Positions 16,714-25,789 of a DNA stretch of 64,000 nucleotides are shown here, in pieces (positions within the stretch are counted from its first letter, which is position 1; every line of letters starts with the position of its first letter). The DNA is from GCA-2862585 sp036340235 (GTDB taxonomy: Bacteria; Bacteroidota; Bacteroidia; Flavobacteriales; UBA7312). The stretch spans positions 1 through 64,000 of the forward strand of contig JAYYZE010000011.1 of assembly GCA_036340235.1 (NCBI GenBank), given 5' to 3'. The position numbers and the translations under genes were made by a program. The notes under the pieces were generated by a model, which was given only the letters and a program-made list of their open reading frames with translations, searched no databases and was not told the DNA's origin.

Positions 16714-18045
16714 TTGCACATCGACTATTTAAAAACACATACAGTAATTATTGGAGCAGGTATCACAGGACTAAGTACGGCTCATTTTTTATCCAAGCGA
16801 AGCACCGATTTTTTAGTGATTGAACAAGGCCAAAGAGTAGGTGGCAATATACACTCCAAAAAAATAGATGGTTTTTTAATTGAAAACGGGCCAAATACCG
16901 TACTGATAAATAATCCATCTATACAGCAGTTAATAGAAGATTGCCAACTTCAAAAGGCACTTTTATACCCTAGCGAAGAAGCGAAAAAAAACCGCTATGT
17001 CTTAAGAAATGGTAAGCTGCAACTAGTTCCTAAAAGCCCACTTGAAGTGGTCTCAACACCTATTCTTAAGTGGAACGAAAAAATGGCGCTTCTAAAGGAT
17101 ATTTTTACACCAAAACACAAATATGATGTGAGTGTTAGCTCATTTGTCAACAAACGCTTTGGCAAGGCAGCTCTCAAACACTTTTTTGTCCCCTTCTTGA
17201 CAGGCATCTATGCTGGTGATGTTAACAAAATGAGTGCTCGATACACGCTAAAAAAAATATGGAATCTGGAACAAAAATATGGTAGCGTTATTAGAGGATT
17301 GAAACAACAAAAAACAAATGCCAGTCCGCGGATATTTAATTTTTCAGAAGGCTTGTCGCTCTTGACCCAAACCTTGGCAAAAAACAACGCTAAGCGTTTG
17401 AAGTGTGATGTATCTGTAAAGGAAATCAAAAAAAATGAGGATGGCTACCTTATCATTTCAAAAAACTATCACATACACTGCAAACGCATTATTTCTGCCA
17501 TACCAGCCTATGCCCTGTCGTCAATTATTAACGACAAGCAATTGGCAAAAGCACTAGTCAGTATACCTTACGTTCCTGTTGACGTCTTTCATTTTGGGTT
17601 TAAAAAAGAACATGTCAAAAATCAAGCTCAAGGATTTGGTGTTTTAACAAAACCATCAGACAATAAACACTTCCTTGGTGTTTTGTTTAACAATCGCATT
17701 TTCCCTCATGTTTGTGCTAATGACCAGGAACTGTTCACTGTTATCGTTGGTGGAGGAAAACAAGGCCATCTTTGTAATCAAACTACCGAAGCTTTGGAGT
17801 CACTTATTCTAAAAGAAGTTAAGCAATTACTTGAGTGCGACACCAATCCAATTTTCACAAATCATACAAAATACCAAAAGGGAATTCCACAATACCATCT
17901 CAACTTCGAAGATTTAAAAAAGGAAGTTATTAATTTCGAAAAAAATAATGCTAACTTTCATATATTGGGAAATTATTTGAATGGTGTTTCAGTGAGCGAC
18001 TGTGTTGAGAACGCCGACAATCTTGTAAAAAAACTAAAATTATGA
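16714..18045 (+). CDS. hemG: protoporphyrinogen oxidase
   Basis: FAD enzyme oxidising protoporphyrinogen (or coproporphyrinogen, in the HemY-type family) late in heme synthesis; 443 residues. The ADP-binding motif is TVIIGAGITGLSTAHFL at the N terminus, followed by VIEQGQRVGGNIHS and FLIENGPNTVL, and FFVPFLTGIYAGDVNKMSA mid-protein. The only available start before the Rossmann motif is a TTG at 16714; no in-frame ATG exists back to a stop at 16663. That TTG sits inside a TAAATTTG -7-like box, so the start is uncertain. The stop overlaps the next ATG by 4 nt (ATGA). Confidence 0.9.
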   Translation: MHIDYLKTHTVIIGAGITGLSTAHFLSKRSTDFLVIEQGQRVGGNIHSKKIDGFLIENGPNTVLINNPSIQQLIEDCQLQKALLYPSEEAKKNRYVLRNGKLQLVPKSPLEVVSTPILKWNEKMALLKDIFTPKHKYDVSVSSFVNKRFGKAALKHFFVPFLTGIYAGDVNKMSARYTLKKIWNLEQKYGSVIRGLKQQKTNASPRIFNFSEGLSLLTQTLAKNNAKRLKCDVSVKEIKKNEDGYLIISKNYHIHCKRIISAIPAYALSSIINDKQLAKALVSIPYVPVDVFHFGFKKEHVKNQAQGFGVLTKPSDNKHFLGVLFNNRIFPHVCANDQELFTVIVGGGKQGHLCNQTTEALESLILKEVKQLLECDTNPIFTNHTKYQKGIPQYHLNFEDLKKEVINFEKNNANFHILGNYLNGVSVSDCVENADNLVKKLKL

Positions 18046-20867
18046 ACTACAAAACAATGAGATTAGTTTACTTTTTAATTTCAATAGCCATAATAGCTTC
18101 GCTGGTAGTACTTCAAAAACCACAAAATCCCATCGATTTCAATGCCATCTACAGAGCGCCCTCCGAATCTCCAAAAGAACGAAAAATATGGGATAAGAAA
18201 CGATTGGTTGATGCCAACGGAAACATTCCAAGGGGGATGCGAAAAAAAGAGCTGAGATTTGCTAAAACTCTCCCCAACGATTTAAACAATTCTAATTTGG
18301 AATGGACAGCCGAGGGGCCATACAACGTAGGCGGACGAACCAGAGCGCTTGCTTTTGATGTGTTAGATGAAAACATTCTATTGGCAGGTGGCGTTTCGGG
18401 GGGTATTTGGCGATCAAGCGATTTGGGACAAAGTTGGGTAAAAATGACCAAACCCAATCAACTTCATAACGTTACTTGTATCACGCAAGACACCAGAACT
18501 GGTAAAGAACATATTTGGTACTATGGCACTGGAGAACTTTCTGGAAACTCAGCTAGTGGTGCTAATGCCTACTTTGATGGTAACGGCATTTACAAATCCT
18601 CCGATGGTGGGCTTAGCTGGGACTCCATACCCTCTACAGCTGATAATAATGCTGCTGGTAGTTTCAACGTATTTGACTTTGCATGGAACATTGCTTTAGA
18701 CGCAACCAACAATGATGAAGATGAACTATATTTAGCTACCTACGGTGGTATTTACCGCTCCGTTGATGCTGGAGAAACATGGGTAAGAGAATTGGGTGGT
18801 ATCAGTGCTGACGCCTATTACACTAACGTTGAAATAAACTCACAAGGCGTAGTATACGCTACTCTTAGCTCCGATGGTGATCAAGAAGGATTTTGGCGAT
18901 CAGAGGACGGGATGGATTGGGTAAATATTACTCCAAAAAATTTCAGCAATATTTATGGCAGAACAGCCATGGCAATAAACCCCTCTGATGAAAACGAAGT
19001 ATATTTTCTTACTGCCGAAACAACTAATTCAGGCCAATTTACCAATACCTTTTTTGGCGGAGAAACATGGACATCACTTTGGAAATACAACTACCTTTGT
19101 GGCGATGGATTAGATAGTTGTGGGTTGTGGGTTGACCTTTCAAGTAATATTCCAGCAAATCGAGCTACTACCTTTGACAACTTCAATGCACAGGGTGGTT
19201 ACGACTTGATGATTAAAGTGAAGCCGGACGATCCAAATGTGGTATTCATAGGAGGTACTAATCTGTGGCGATCGACAGATGGGTTTACATCAGACAACAA
19301 CACAACACAAATTGGAGGTTACTATGAAGGGTCCGATCATGGTTATGGCAATTGGGATATATACAGCAAACACCATCCTGACCAACATGAACTTTTGTTT
19401 TTACCCTCTGATCCCAACAAAATATTGAGTGCCAACGATGGGGGCGTTTACTTTTCCGAAAATTGCTTGGCATCTCCACACCTGTGGAAAAGCTTAAACA
19501 ATGGCTATCAAACCACTCAGCTTTACTCGGTAACTCAAGGCAAGGGAACAACTAATTTGATCATTGGTGGCTTTCAAGACAATGGAAACTTTATCTCCGT
19601 AAGCGATGATCAAACCGATGCATGGGTCATGCCCTTTAATGGCGATGGATGCTACAATGCTGTTGCTGACAATGGCGAAGACTTTTACCTTCAAATACAA
19701 CGCGGAGTGTTGTTCAAAATGAAACTTAACGAACAAGGTCAAGTATTGGCATACAATAGAATGGATCCTCTAGGGGCTGACACCAGCACTTATGACTTCA
19801 TCAATTATTTGGTGATGGACCCCAACGACGATAACATTATCTATTTAAATAATCAAAATCAGTTGTGGAGAAACAACCAAGCCGGAGACTATCCCTACAA
19901 CAACTCTCAAACAAGAACTAACATTGGTTGGCATGTTTTTTCCAGCCTCACTGAAATTCCTATTTCATGCATGGATGTTTCCACCTCACCTCCAAATATT
20001 CTATACCTAGGCTCTACTAATAACATTATCTATAGAATTGACAACGCTCATGAGGGCGATCCAGCTATCGAACCGCTGGCTATTTTACCCATAGGTTTTG
20101 GCAACAAAAACATCTCAGCTGTAGAAGTCGACCCCACCAATGCCGATAGAGTGTTAGTACTTTTATCTAACTATTCAACTTACAGCTTTTTGTTTACTGA
20201 CAATGGCGGGGAATCATGGAAGAAAGTTGGTGGAAATTTGGAAGAATCCTTATCTGGAGGAGGTGACGGCCCATCAATGAGAACGGCCGAAATCGCTGTG
20301 TTGGGTAGCGATACCTTGTACCTTGTTGGAGGTAGCACAGGCCTATATGCTACTGACAAACTAAAGGGTCTAGAAACAGAATGGCGACAAATTGGAACTA
20401 GCACCATTGGCAATGTGGTGGTAGAACACATTCAGTTTAGAGAAAGTGATGGAAGACTGGTTGTAGGAACTCATGGAACCGGCGTGTACAGTACCATCAT
20501 CGAAAGTGTCTATGACGTATTTCCCATTTGGTCTTACGAATGCATCGAAGGGGCTTGTGAAGAAAAAGTAGATGGTAGTGGTTCATATGAAATCTTGGCA
20601 CAATGCCTCGATAGCTGTGTTATACCAATTACTGAAAATGCTATTTACCCCAACCCTACCAACGATTTTTGTATCATCGAATGGAAAGAAAGTGAGCAGT
20701 TCAACACCCTCGTTATGAGCGATATTCAAGGAAAAGCAATTCGTTCTTGGGATGTTAATGACATTAACCAATTGAGAATAGAAACTACCGAATACAGTAG
20801 TGGCATATATTTGATAACACTCGTGTCTGACAAGCAAAAAATTACCCAAAGACTGGTAATTGAATAA
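18042..20867 (+). CDS. large secreted protein with BNR/sortilin-like repeats and a T9SS C-terminal sorting domain
   Basis: A 941-residue protein with an N-terminal membrane/signal segment (residues 7-25). Several Asp-box-like repeats follow: GGIWRSSDLGQSW, GIYKSSDGGLSWDS, GIYRSVDAGETWV, GFWRSEDGMDWV and FTDNGGESWKKVGG, indicating a beta-propeller of the sialidase/VPS10 type. The last 80 residues (NAIYPNPTNDF ... SSGIYLITLVSDKQKITQRLVIE) are a type A T9SS sorting signal, so it should be exported across the outer membrane and surface-attached or released. It overlaps hemG by 4 nt, an odd partner. The enzymatic or adhesive role is unknown. Confidence 0.85.
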   Translation: MNYKTMRLVYFLISIAIIASLVVLQKPQNPIDFNAIYRAPSESPKERKIWDKKRLVDANGNIPRGMRKKELRFAKTLPNDLNNSNLEWTAEGPYNVGGRTRALAFDVLDENILLAGGVSGGIWRSSDLGQSWVKMTKPNQLHNVTCITQDTRTGKEHIWYYGTGELSGNSASGANAYFDGNGIYKSSDGGLSWDSIPSTADNNAAGSFNVFDFAWNIALDATNNDEDELYLATYGGIYRSVDAGETWVRELGGISADAYYTNVEINSQGVVYATLSSDGDQEGFWRSEDGMDWVNITPKNFSNIYGRTAMAINPSDENEVYFLTAETTNSGQFTNTFFGGETWTSLWKYNYLCGDGLDSCGLWVDLSSNIPANRATTFDNFNAQGGYDLMIKVKPDDPNVVFIGGTNLWRSTDGFTSDNNTTQIGGYYEGSDHGYGNWDIYSKHHPDQHELLFLPSDPNKILSANDGGVYFSENCLASPHLWKSLNNGYQTTQLYSVTQGKGTTNLIIGGFQDNGNFISVSDDQTDAWVMPFNGDGCYNAVADNGEDFYLQIQRGVLFKMKLNEQGQVLAYNRMDPLGADTSTYDFINYLVMDPNDDNIIYLNNQNQLWRNNQAGDYPYNNSQTRTNIGWHVFSSLTEIPISCMDVSTSPPNILYLGSTNNIIYRIDNAHEGDPAIEPLAILPIGFGNKNISAVEVDPTNADRVLVLLSNYSTYSFLFTDNGGESWKKVGGNLEESLSGGGDGPSMRTAEIAVLGSDTLYLVGGSTGLYATDKLKGLETEWRQIGTSTIGNVVVEHIQFRESDGRLVVGTHGTGVYSTIIESVYDVFPIWSYECIEGACEEKVDGSGSYEILAQCLDSCVIPITENAIYPNPTNDFCIIEWKESEQFNTLVMSDIQGKAIRSWDVNDINQLRIETTEYSSGIYLITLVSDKQKITQRLVIE

Positions 20868-20868
20868 T

Positions 20869-23478
20869 TTAGGATAGGGTCTTAATTTGCTCTTGCAAGA
20901 CTGCTATCTTTGAAAGCGCATCTGATTGCTTCTTTCGTTCGATGGTTACCACTTTTTCAGGAGCGTTATTTACAAAACGTTCATTGGACAACTTGGCTTC
21001 TACTGACTTCAAAAATCCTCGAACATAATCCAACTCAGATTGTAGTTTTTCCAATTCTGCGATAAGATCGACGGAGTCTGACAAAGGAATAAAAAACTCA
21101 TTGGCTTTGACACGGAATGAAAAAGCACCTTCAATACTTTCCTTAGTATAAGATATTTCCGATAAGTTGACTAGCTTAGCCACCAAAGAATCAAAACGAG
21201 TATTGCCACCTTCATTAATTTTAACAGCTAATTTCAAAGACTCTTTGTTAGCAATTTGTTTCTCTTTTCTGACGGTTCTGATGGCCGTCACTATTTCGCT
21301 AGCAGAGTCAAAATCGTCGAGTAATGACTGATCAATGGAAGTGGTTTGTGGCCAAGACGATACAATAATATCTTCCCGTCTGTCTTTGACAAGGTGCCAA
21401 ACTTCCTCCGTCAAAAATGGCATAAAAGGGTGCAATAACTTCAACAAATCGTCTAAAAAAAGTAAGGTCGATTGATAGGTTTTATGGTCTATGGGTTGCT
21501 GGTAGTTGGGCTTAACGGACTCAAGGTACCATGAACAAAAGTCGTCCCATGCTAAGCGATATGTGAGCATGAGCGCTTCTGAAATGCGGTATTTTTCAAA
21601 AGCATTACTTATTTGGGCCAAAGTATATTGGAATTTATTGTCAAACCATTCAATGGCTGCCTTTGATGAAGGTGGCTGATCTATATCACTAACCTCCCAT
21701 CCTTTAATTAGCCTTGTGGCGTTCCATATTTTATTAGAAAAGTTTCTTCCCTGTTCACACAAGGACTCATCAAAGGGTAAGTCGTTACCTGCTGGTGACG
21801 AAAGCAACATGCCCACACGCACACCATCTGCACCGTATTTTTCGATTAATTCCAAAGGGTCTGGCGAATTGCCAAGTGATTTAGACATTTTTCGACCTTG
21901 TTTGTCGCGTACTATACCTGTCAAATAGACGTTTTTGAAGGGTAATTCATTTTGGTATTCATAGCCCGCCATAATCATACGAGCCACCCAAAAGAAAAGA
22001 ATTTCAGGAGCTGTTACTAAATCATTAGTTGGGTAATAGTAGTTGATTTCATTGTTATCGGGATTTCGTATACCGTCAAAGACAGAAATAGGCCAAAGCC
22101 AAGAAGAAAACCAAGTATCTAAAACATCTTCATCTTGTCGCAAATCGGAGAGTTGTAGGTTGGGGTTTATGGCCCTGGCTTTTTCGAGTGCTTGCTGCTT
22201 ACTTTCCGCAACAACAAACTGGTTGCCGTCGAAGTAATAAGCAGGTATTTGCTGACCCCACCACAATTGCCTAGAAATACACCAGTCTTTGATGTTTTCC
22301 ATCCAATGACGATAGGTATTTTTGAACTTGGAAGGATGAAATTGGATAGTGTCGTCCATGACCTTATCCAGAGCTGGTTTTGACAAAGTTTCTGTTTTGA
22401 GAAACCATTGCATTGATAGCTTTGGTTCTATGACTGTGTCAGTACGTTCAGAAAATCCTACTTTGTTAACTAAGTCTTCCGTTTTTTGCAAGCACTTGTT
22501 TTGTACCAGTTCTATCACGATTTCTTTTCTAACTTGAAACCTATCCAGTCCCACATAAAGTTGGGCGGATTCGTTCAGGGTGCCATCATCATTAAGAATA
22601 TCAATCACTTCAAGGTTGTGCTTGTCGCCTAACTGATAGTCGTTAATATCATGGGCAGGCGTTACTTTTAAGGCTCCGGTTCCAAATTCCATATCGACAT
22701 AATCGTCAAAAATGATGGGAATTTTTCTGTCAATGAGTGGCACAATGGCCTGCTTTCCTTTGAGGTGCAAATAGCGCTTATCGTTGGGATTGACGCAGAT
22801 AGCTGTGTCTCCAAGAATGGTTTCTGGTCTAGTAGTAGCTATAGTAAGCGATTCATCACTTCCATCTATAGAGTAGTTTATGTAGTAAAGTTTGGAGTTG
22901 ACTTCTTTGTGAATAACCTCTTCGTCGGAAAGAGCTGTAAGGGCTTTGGAATCCCAATTTACCATTCGTACGCCTCTGTAAACAAGCCCCTTTTGGTAGA
23001 GGTCAACAAAAACCTTTATGACGGATTCGCTAAGTGCCTCATCCATGGTAAACTTGGTTCTTTTCCAATCGCAGGAGGCACCAAGCTTTTTGAGTTGTTC
23101 CAAAATAATATCACCATGAGTTTCTTTCCACTCCCAAGCGTGTTTCAAAAATTCCTGACGACTCAAATCGGATTTCTGAATGCCTTGTTTAGCCAATTTA
23201 TCAACTACTTTGGCTTCAGTGGCTATGGAAGCGTGATCCGTACCAGGCACCCAGCAAGTATTAAATCCCTTCATGCGAGCCCTGCGAATGAGGACATCTT
23301 GAAGGGTGTTGTTAAGCATGTGGCCCATGTGCAAAACGCCCGTTACATTGGGTGGCGGGATAACAATAGTAAAGGCCTCTTTTTCATCGGGTGTTGAATT
23401 AAAATAGCCCTTCTCTATCCAATGAGAATACCATTTGTCTTCGCATTGTGTAGAATTAAATGTTTTTGCAATAGTCAT
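20869..23478 (-). CDS. valS: valyl-tRNA synthetase
   Basis: Class I aminoacyl-tRNA synthetase charging tRNA-Val. The HIGH motif is present as PPPNVTGVLHMGHMLNN and KMSKS as GRKMSKSLGNSPDP. The CP1 editing domain lies between (TTRPETILGDTAICVNP), and the C-terminal 65 residues form the ValS coiled coil (LQSELDYVRGFLKSVEAKLS). I set the start at 23478, giving MTIAKTFN and 869 residues; an in-frame ATG 9 nt further upstream is possible. It ends 1 nt from the stop of the convergent T9SS gene. Confidence 0.97.
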   Translation of the reverse strand: MTIAKTFNSTQCEDKWYSHWIEKGYFNSTPDEKEAFTIVIPPPNVTGVLHMGHMLNNTLQDVLIRRARMKGFNTCWVPGTDHASIATEAKVVDKLAKQGIQKSDLSRQEFLKHAWEWKETHGDIILEQLKKLGASCDWKRTKFTMDEALSESVIKVFVDLYQKGLVYRGVRMVNWDSKALTALSDEEVIHKEVNSKLYYINYSIDGSDESLTIATTRPETILGDTAICVNPNDKRYLHLKGKQAIVPLIDRKIPIIFDDYVDMEFGTGALKVTPAHDINDYQLGDKHNLEVIDILNDDGTLNESAQLYVGLDRFQVRKEIVIELVQNKCLQKTEDLVNKVGFSERTDTVIEPKLSMQWFLKTETLSKPALDKVMDDTIQFHPSKFKNTYRHWMENIKDWCISRQLWWGQQIPAYYFDGNQFVVAESKQQALEKARAINPNLQLSDLRQDEDVLDTWFSSWLWPISVFDGIRNPDNNEINYYYPTNDLVTAPEILFFWVARMIMAGYEYQNELPFKNVYLTGIVRDKQGRKMSKSLGNSPDPLELIEKYGADGVRVGMLLSSPAGNDLPFDESLCEQGRNFSNKIWNATRLIKGWEVSDIDQPPSSKAAIEWFDNKFQYTLAQISNAFEKYRISEALMLTYRLAWDDFCSWYLESVKPNYQQPIDHKTYQSTLLFLDDLLKLLHPFMPFLTEEVWHLVKDRREDIIVSSWPQTTSIDQSLLDDFDSASEIVTAIRTVRKEKQIANKESLKLAVKINEGGNTRFDSLVAKLVNLSEISYTKESIEGAFSFRVKANEFFIPLSDSVDLIAELEKLQSELDYVRGFLKSVEAKLSNERFVNNAPEKVVTIERKKQSDALSKIAVLQEQIKTLS

Positions 23479-23563
23479 GAGACGCATGAAATTTAGGTTG
23501 TCAAAAATACTATTTTATAGCAAAAAGCGTTTGTTTTTCTGACGACTTAGAATAATTATTTAC

Positions 23564-23571
23564 TACATTTG
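23564..23571 (+). promoter_or_regulatory. Bacteroidota -7 box upstream of the DUF1573 gene
   Basis: Reads TACATTTG, an exact TAnnTTTG match, ending 32 nt before the ATG at 23604, in the divergent gap with valS. Confidence 0.6.
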
Positions 23572-23603
23572 TACAGCTAAGTTATAACATAACACACAAT
23601 AAA

Positions 23604-24038
23604 ATGAAAAAAATTATTTTGATGCTTTTTGTAATTGGTGGTTTTTTCTACAACAGCGCCAATGCACAGACTGGTCCAAAAATGGATTTTGAAACCTCAG
23701 TACTTGATTATGGATTAATTGAACATAAGGCAGATGGCAAAAGAGAGTTTGTCTTAACAAATTCTGGTAACGCCCCATTGATTATTAGCAACGCCAAGGG
23801 CAGTTGTGGTTGTACGGTACCTACCTGGCCAAAAGAACCTATTCCTCCTGGAGGTACCGCAAAAATTGGAGTTAAATACGATACGAAACGAATTGGTAAG
23901 TTTACTAAAACCATTACTTTAACTACAAATTCAGAAGAAAAAACAAAAATTTTGACCATAAAAGGCGAAGTCAAAAAGCCAGCAGAAGTGCCTGCAGCGC
24001 CTACAAAGCCTAAGGCCTCCGTTTTAGAGGTCAAATAA
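23604..24038 (+). CDS. DUF1573 domain secreted protein
   Basis: A 144-residue protein with an N-terminal signal peptide (residues 1-21, ending NSANAQ). The mature part is a single Ig-like/ASPM-type DUF1573 domain: LDYGLIEHKADGKREFVLTN, GNAPLIISNAKGSCGCTVP with a conserved Cys pair, PPGGTAKIGVKYDTK and GKFTKTITLTTNS. The tail is Pro/Ala/Lys-rich. Family members are periplasmic or surface proteins of unknown function, abundant in Bacteroidota. A hairpin terminator follows. Confidence 0.9.
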   Translation: MKKIILMLFVIGGFFYNSANAQTGPKMDFETSVLDYGLIEHKADGKREFVLTNSGNAPLIISNAKGSCGCTVPTWPKEPIPPGGTAKIGVKYDTKRIGKFTKTITLTTNSEEKTKILTIKGEVKKPAEVPAAPTKPKASVLEVK

Positions 24039-24058
24039 TTTTTAATCACTAAATCTCT

Positions 24059-24093
24059 AAAGCACCCCAACTCATTGGTGGTGCTTTTTTTAT
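24059..24093 (+). terminator. rho-independent terminator after the DUF1573 gene
   Basis: The stem AAAGCACC with CCAA pairs with TTGG and GGTGCTTT (one unpaired T), around a CTCA loop, and runs into a T-tract. It lies between the DUF1573 stop and the aminotransferase ATG at 24098, so the aminotransferase should have its own transcript or be reached by readthrough. Confidence 0.85.
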
Positions 24094-24097
24094 CATT

Positions 24098-25297
24098 ATG
24101 CCAACACTATCCCACAAAGGCATTAATATGCCTGAATCACCTATAAGAAAATTAGTGCCTTTTGCCGAGCAAGCAAAACAAAATGGCAAAACAGTCTTTC
24201 ATTTGAACATTGGTCAACCTGACATTGAATCACCAAAAGTGGCTTTAAAAGCTGTTCAGAGTTTTGAAAAATTGGTAGTTGAATACAGTCATTCTGCAGG
24301 TTTTGAGACCTACAGAAAAGGACTAGCCAATTATTACCAAAAGCAGGGTATTAATATCAATCACCAAAATGTGATGGTGACCACGGGTGGTTCCGAAGCC
24401 CTTCTTTTCGCTCTTAATTCTTGCCTGGACCATGGCGATGAAATTATTATACCAGAACCCTTCTATGCCAACTACAACGGCTTTGCCATTTCGGCAGGCG
24501 TGAAGGTCAAACCCATTACCACTAGTATAGACAATGGCTTTACCCTACCTGCTATCGATGAGTTTGAAACACTCATTACGCCCAAGACCAAAGCCATACT
24601 AATTTGTAACCCAGGTAATCCAACGGGATACTTGTACTCTAAAGAAGAATTAGAAACCCTCAAAGACATTGTGATAAAACATGACTTATTTTTGTTTGCT
24701 GATGAAGTGTACAGAGAGTTTTGTTATGATGGACACCAACACCATTCGGTTTTAACTTTTGATGGCTTAGACCAACACGCTGTGGTTATTGACTCTACCT
24801 CCAAGCGCTACAGCATGTGTGGAATTAGGGTGGGATGTATTTTGTCTAAAAACGAGCAAGTAATGACCACGGCCTTGAAGTTTGCTCAAGCGCGTTTGTC
24901 GCCCCCCACCTTTGGCCAAATTGCGGGAGAGGCCGCCCTCGACACGCCTATCGCCTACTTTGACAAAGTCAGCGCGGAGTATGTCCAACGCAGGGATTTA
25001 CTCATTGATGGGCTCAACAACATTGACGGCGTCGTATGTCCCAAGCCAAAGGGTGCGTTTTATTGCATCGCTGAATTGCCTGTAGATAATGCCGATAAAT
25101 TCGCTCAATGGCTATTGGAAGAATTTGACTATGAAGGCAAAACGCTAATGTTAGCACCAGCTGCTGGTTTTTATTCCACACCAAACACGGGCACCAAACA
25201 AGTGCGCATTGCCTATGTCCTCAATCAAGAGGCACTGACTCAAGCTGTGGAATGCTTAAAAAAATCGCTTGAAGTTTATCCTGGCACAATACGCTAG
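24098..25297 (+). CDS. class I/II pyridoxal-phosphate aminotransferase (aspartate aminotransferase-like)
   Basis: A 399-residue fold-type I PLP enzyme. Visible are FHLNIGQPDIESPK, MVTTGGSEALLFAL (cofactor-binding), ILICNPGNPTGYLYS (Asn of the PLP site), LFADEVYREFCYDG (Asp and Tyr contacting the ring) and the Schiff-base lysine in VIDSTSKRYSMCGIRVGC. The closing Arg that binds the substrate carboxylate is in TKQVRIAYVLN. The best guess is aspartate or a broad-range amino acid transaminase; specificity cannot be read. The YkgJ-like gene begins directly after its stop, suggesting an operon. Confidence 0.88.
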   Translation: MPTLSHKGINMPESPIRKLVPFAEQAKQNGKTVFHLNIGQPDIESPKVALKAVQSFEKLVVEYSHSAGFETYRKGLANYYQKQGININHQNVMVTTGGSEALLFALNSCLDHGDEIIIPEPFYANYNGFAISAGVKVKPITTSIDNGFTLPAIDEFETLITPKTKAILICNPGNPTGYLYSKEELETLKDIVIKHDLFLFADEVYREFCYDGHQHHSVLTFDGLDQHAVVIDSTSKRYSMCGIRVGCILSKNEQVMTTALKFAQARLSPPTFGQIAGEAALDTPIAYFDKVSAEYVQRRDLLIDGLNNIDGVVCPKPKGAFYCIAELPVDNADKFAQWLLEEFDYEGKTLMLAPAAGFYSTPNTGTKQVRIAYVLNQEALTQAVECLKKSLEVYPGTIR

Positions 25298-25780
25298 ATG
25301 GATTTAGATCAGCACCAAAGCTTAGTCCAAAAAAAAGATAAGGAAAACAAATCCTTTTTTAATCAGCTCAAACGAGTAAAGCCTAAGGTGTTGGATCAAA
25401 AAATGCAGCAAGTCCACCAAGAAGTATTTACCTGTACAGATTGTTTGGAATGTGCTAACTGCTGCACCACTACTGGCCCTCTTTTTACCGACAAAGACAT
25501 TAGCCGAATTTCCAAACACCTCAGAATAAAACCCTCCGAATTTACCGAACAGTATTTGAGAATCGATGAGGATAATGATTATGTTTTGCAGTCTGTACCC
25601 TGTACCTTTTTAGGTGATGACAATAGATGCAATATTTATGATGTTCGCCCAAAGGCTTGTAGAGAGTTCCCGCACACCGATAGAATAAAACAACACCAAA
25701 TACTCCACTTAACTCAAAAAAATGTAACTGTTTGTCCGGCAGTGTACCAAATGATAGAACGCTTGAAAGGGATTGTTTGA
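25298..25780 (+). CDS. YkgJ-family cysteine-cluster protein (putative metal chelator)
   Basis: A 160-residue cytoplasmic protein with the CxxCxxCxxCC cluster (CTDCLECANCCTTTGPLF). Later cysteines follow in SVPCTFLGDDNRCNIYDVRPKAC and a C-terminal VCPAVYQMIERL. This is the UPF0153/YkgJ pattern, thought to bind zinc or an iron-sulphur cluster; the biochemical role is unknown. It abuts the aminotransferase stop with no gap and converges on namZ, 9 nt away. Confidence 0.85.
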   Translation: MDLDQHQSLVQKKDKENKSFFNQLKRVKPKVLDQKMQQVHQEVFTCTDCLECANCCTTTGPLFTDKDISRISKHLRIKPSEFTEQYLRIDEDNDYVLQSVPCTFLGDDNRCNIYDVRPKACREFPHTDRIKQHQILHLTQKNVTVCPAVYQMIERLKGIV

Positions 25781-25789
25781 GTTTTCTGA

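Noticed and set aside
22765..23397. 210-codon open frame on the plus strand inside valS
   Set aside because: It is antisense to strongly conserved ValS sequence including the HIGH region; its translation shows no domain and it has no promoter or neighbour support.
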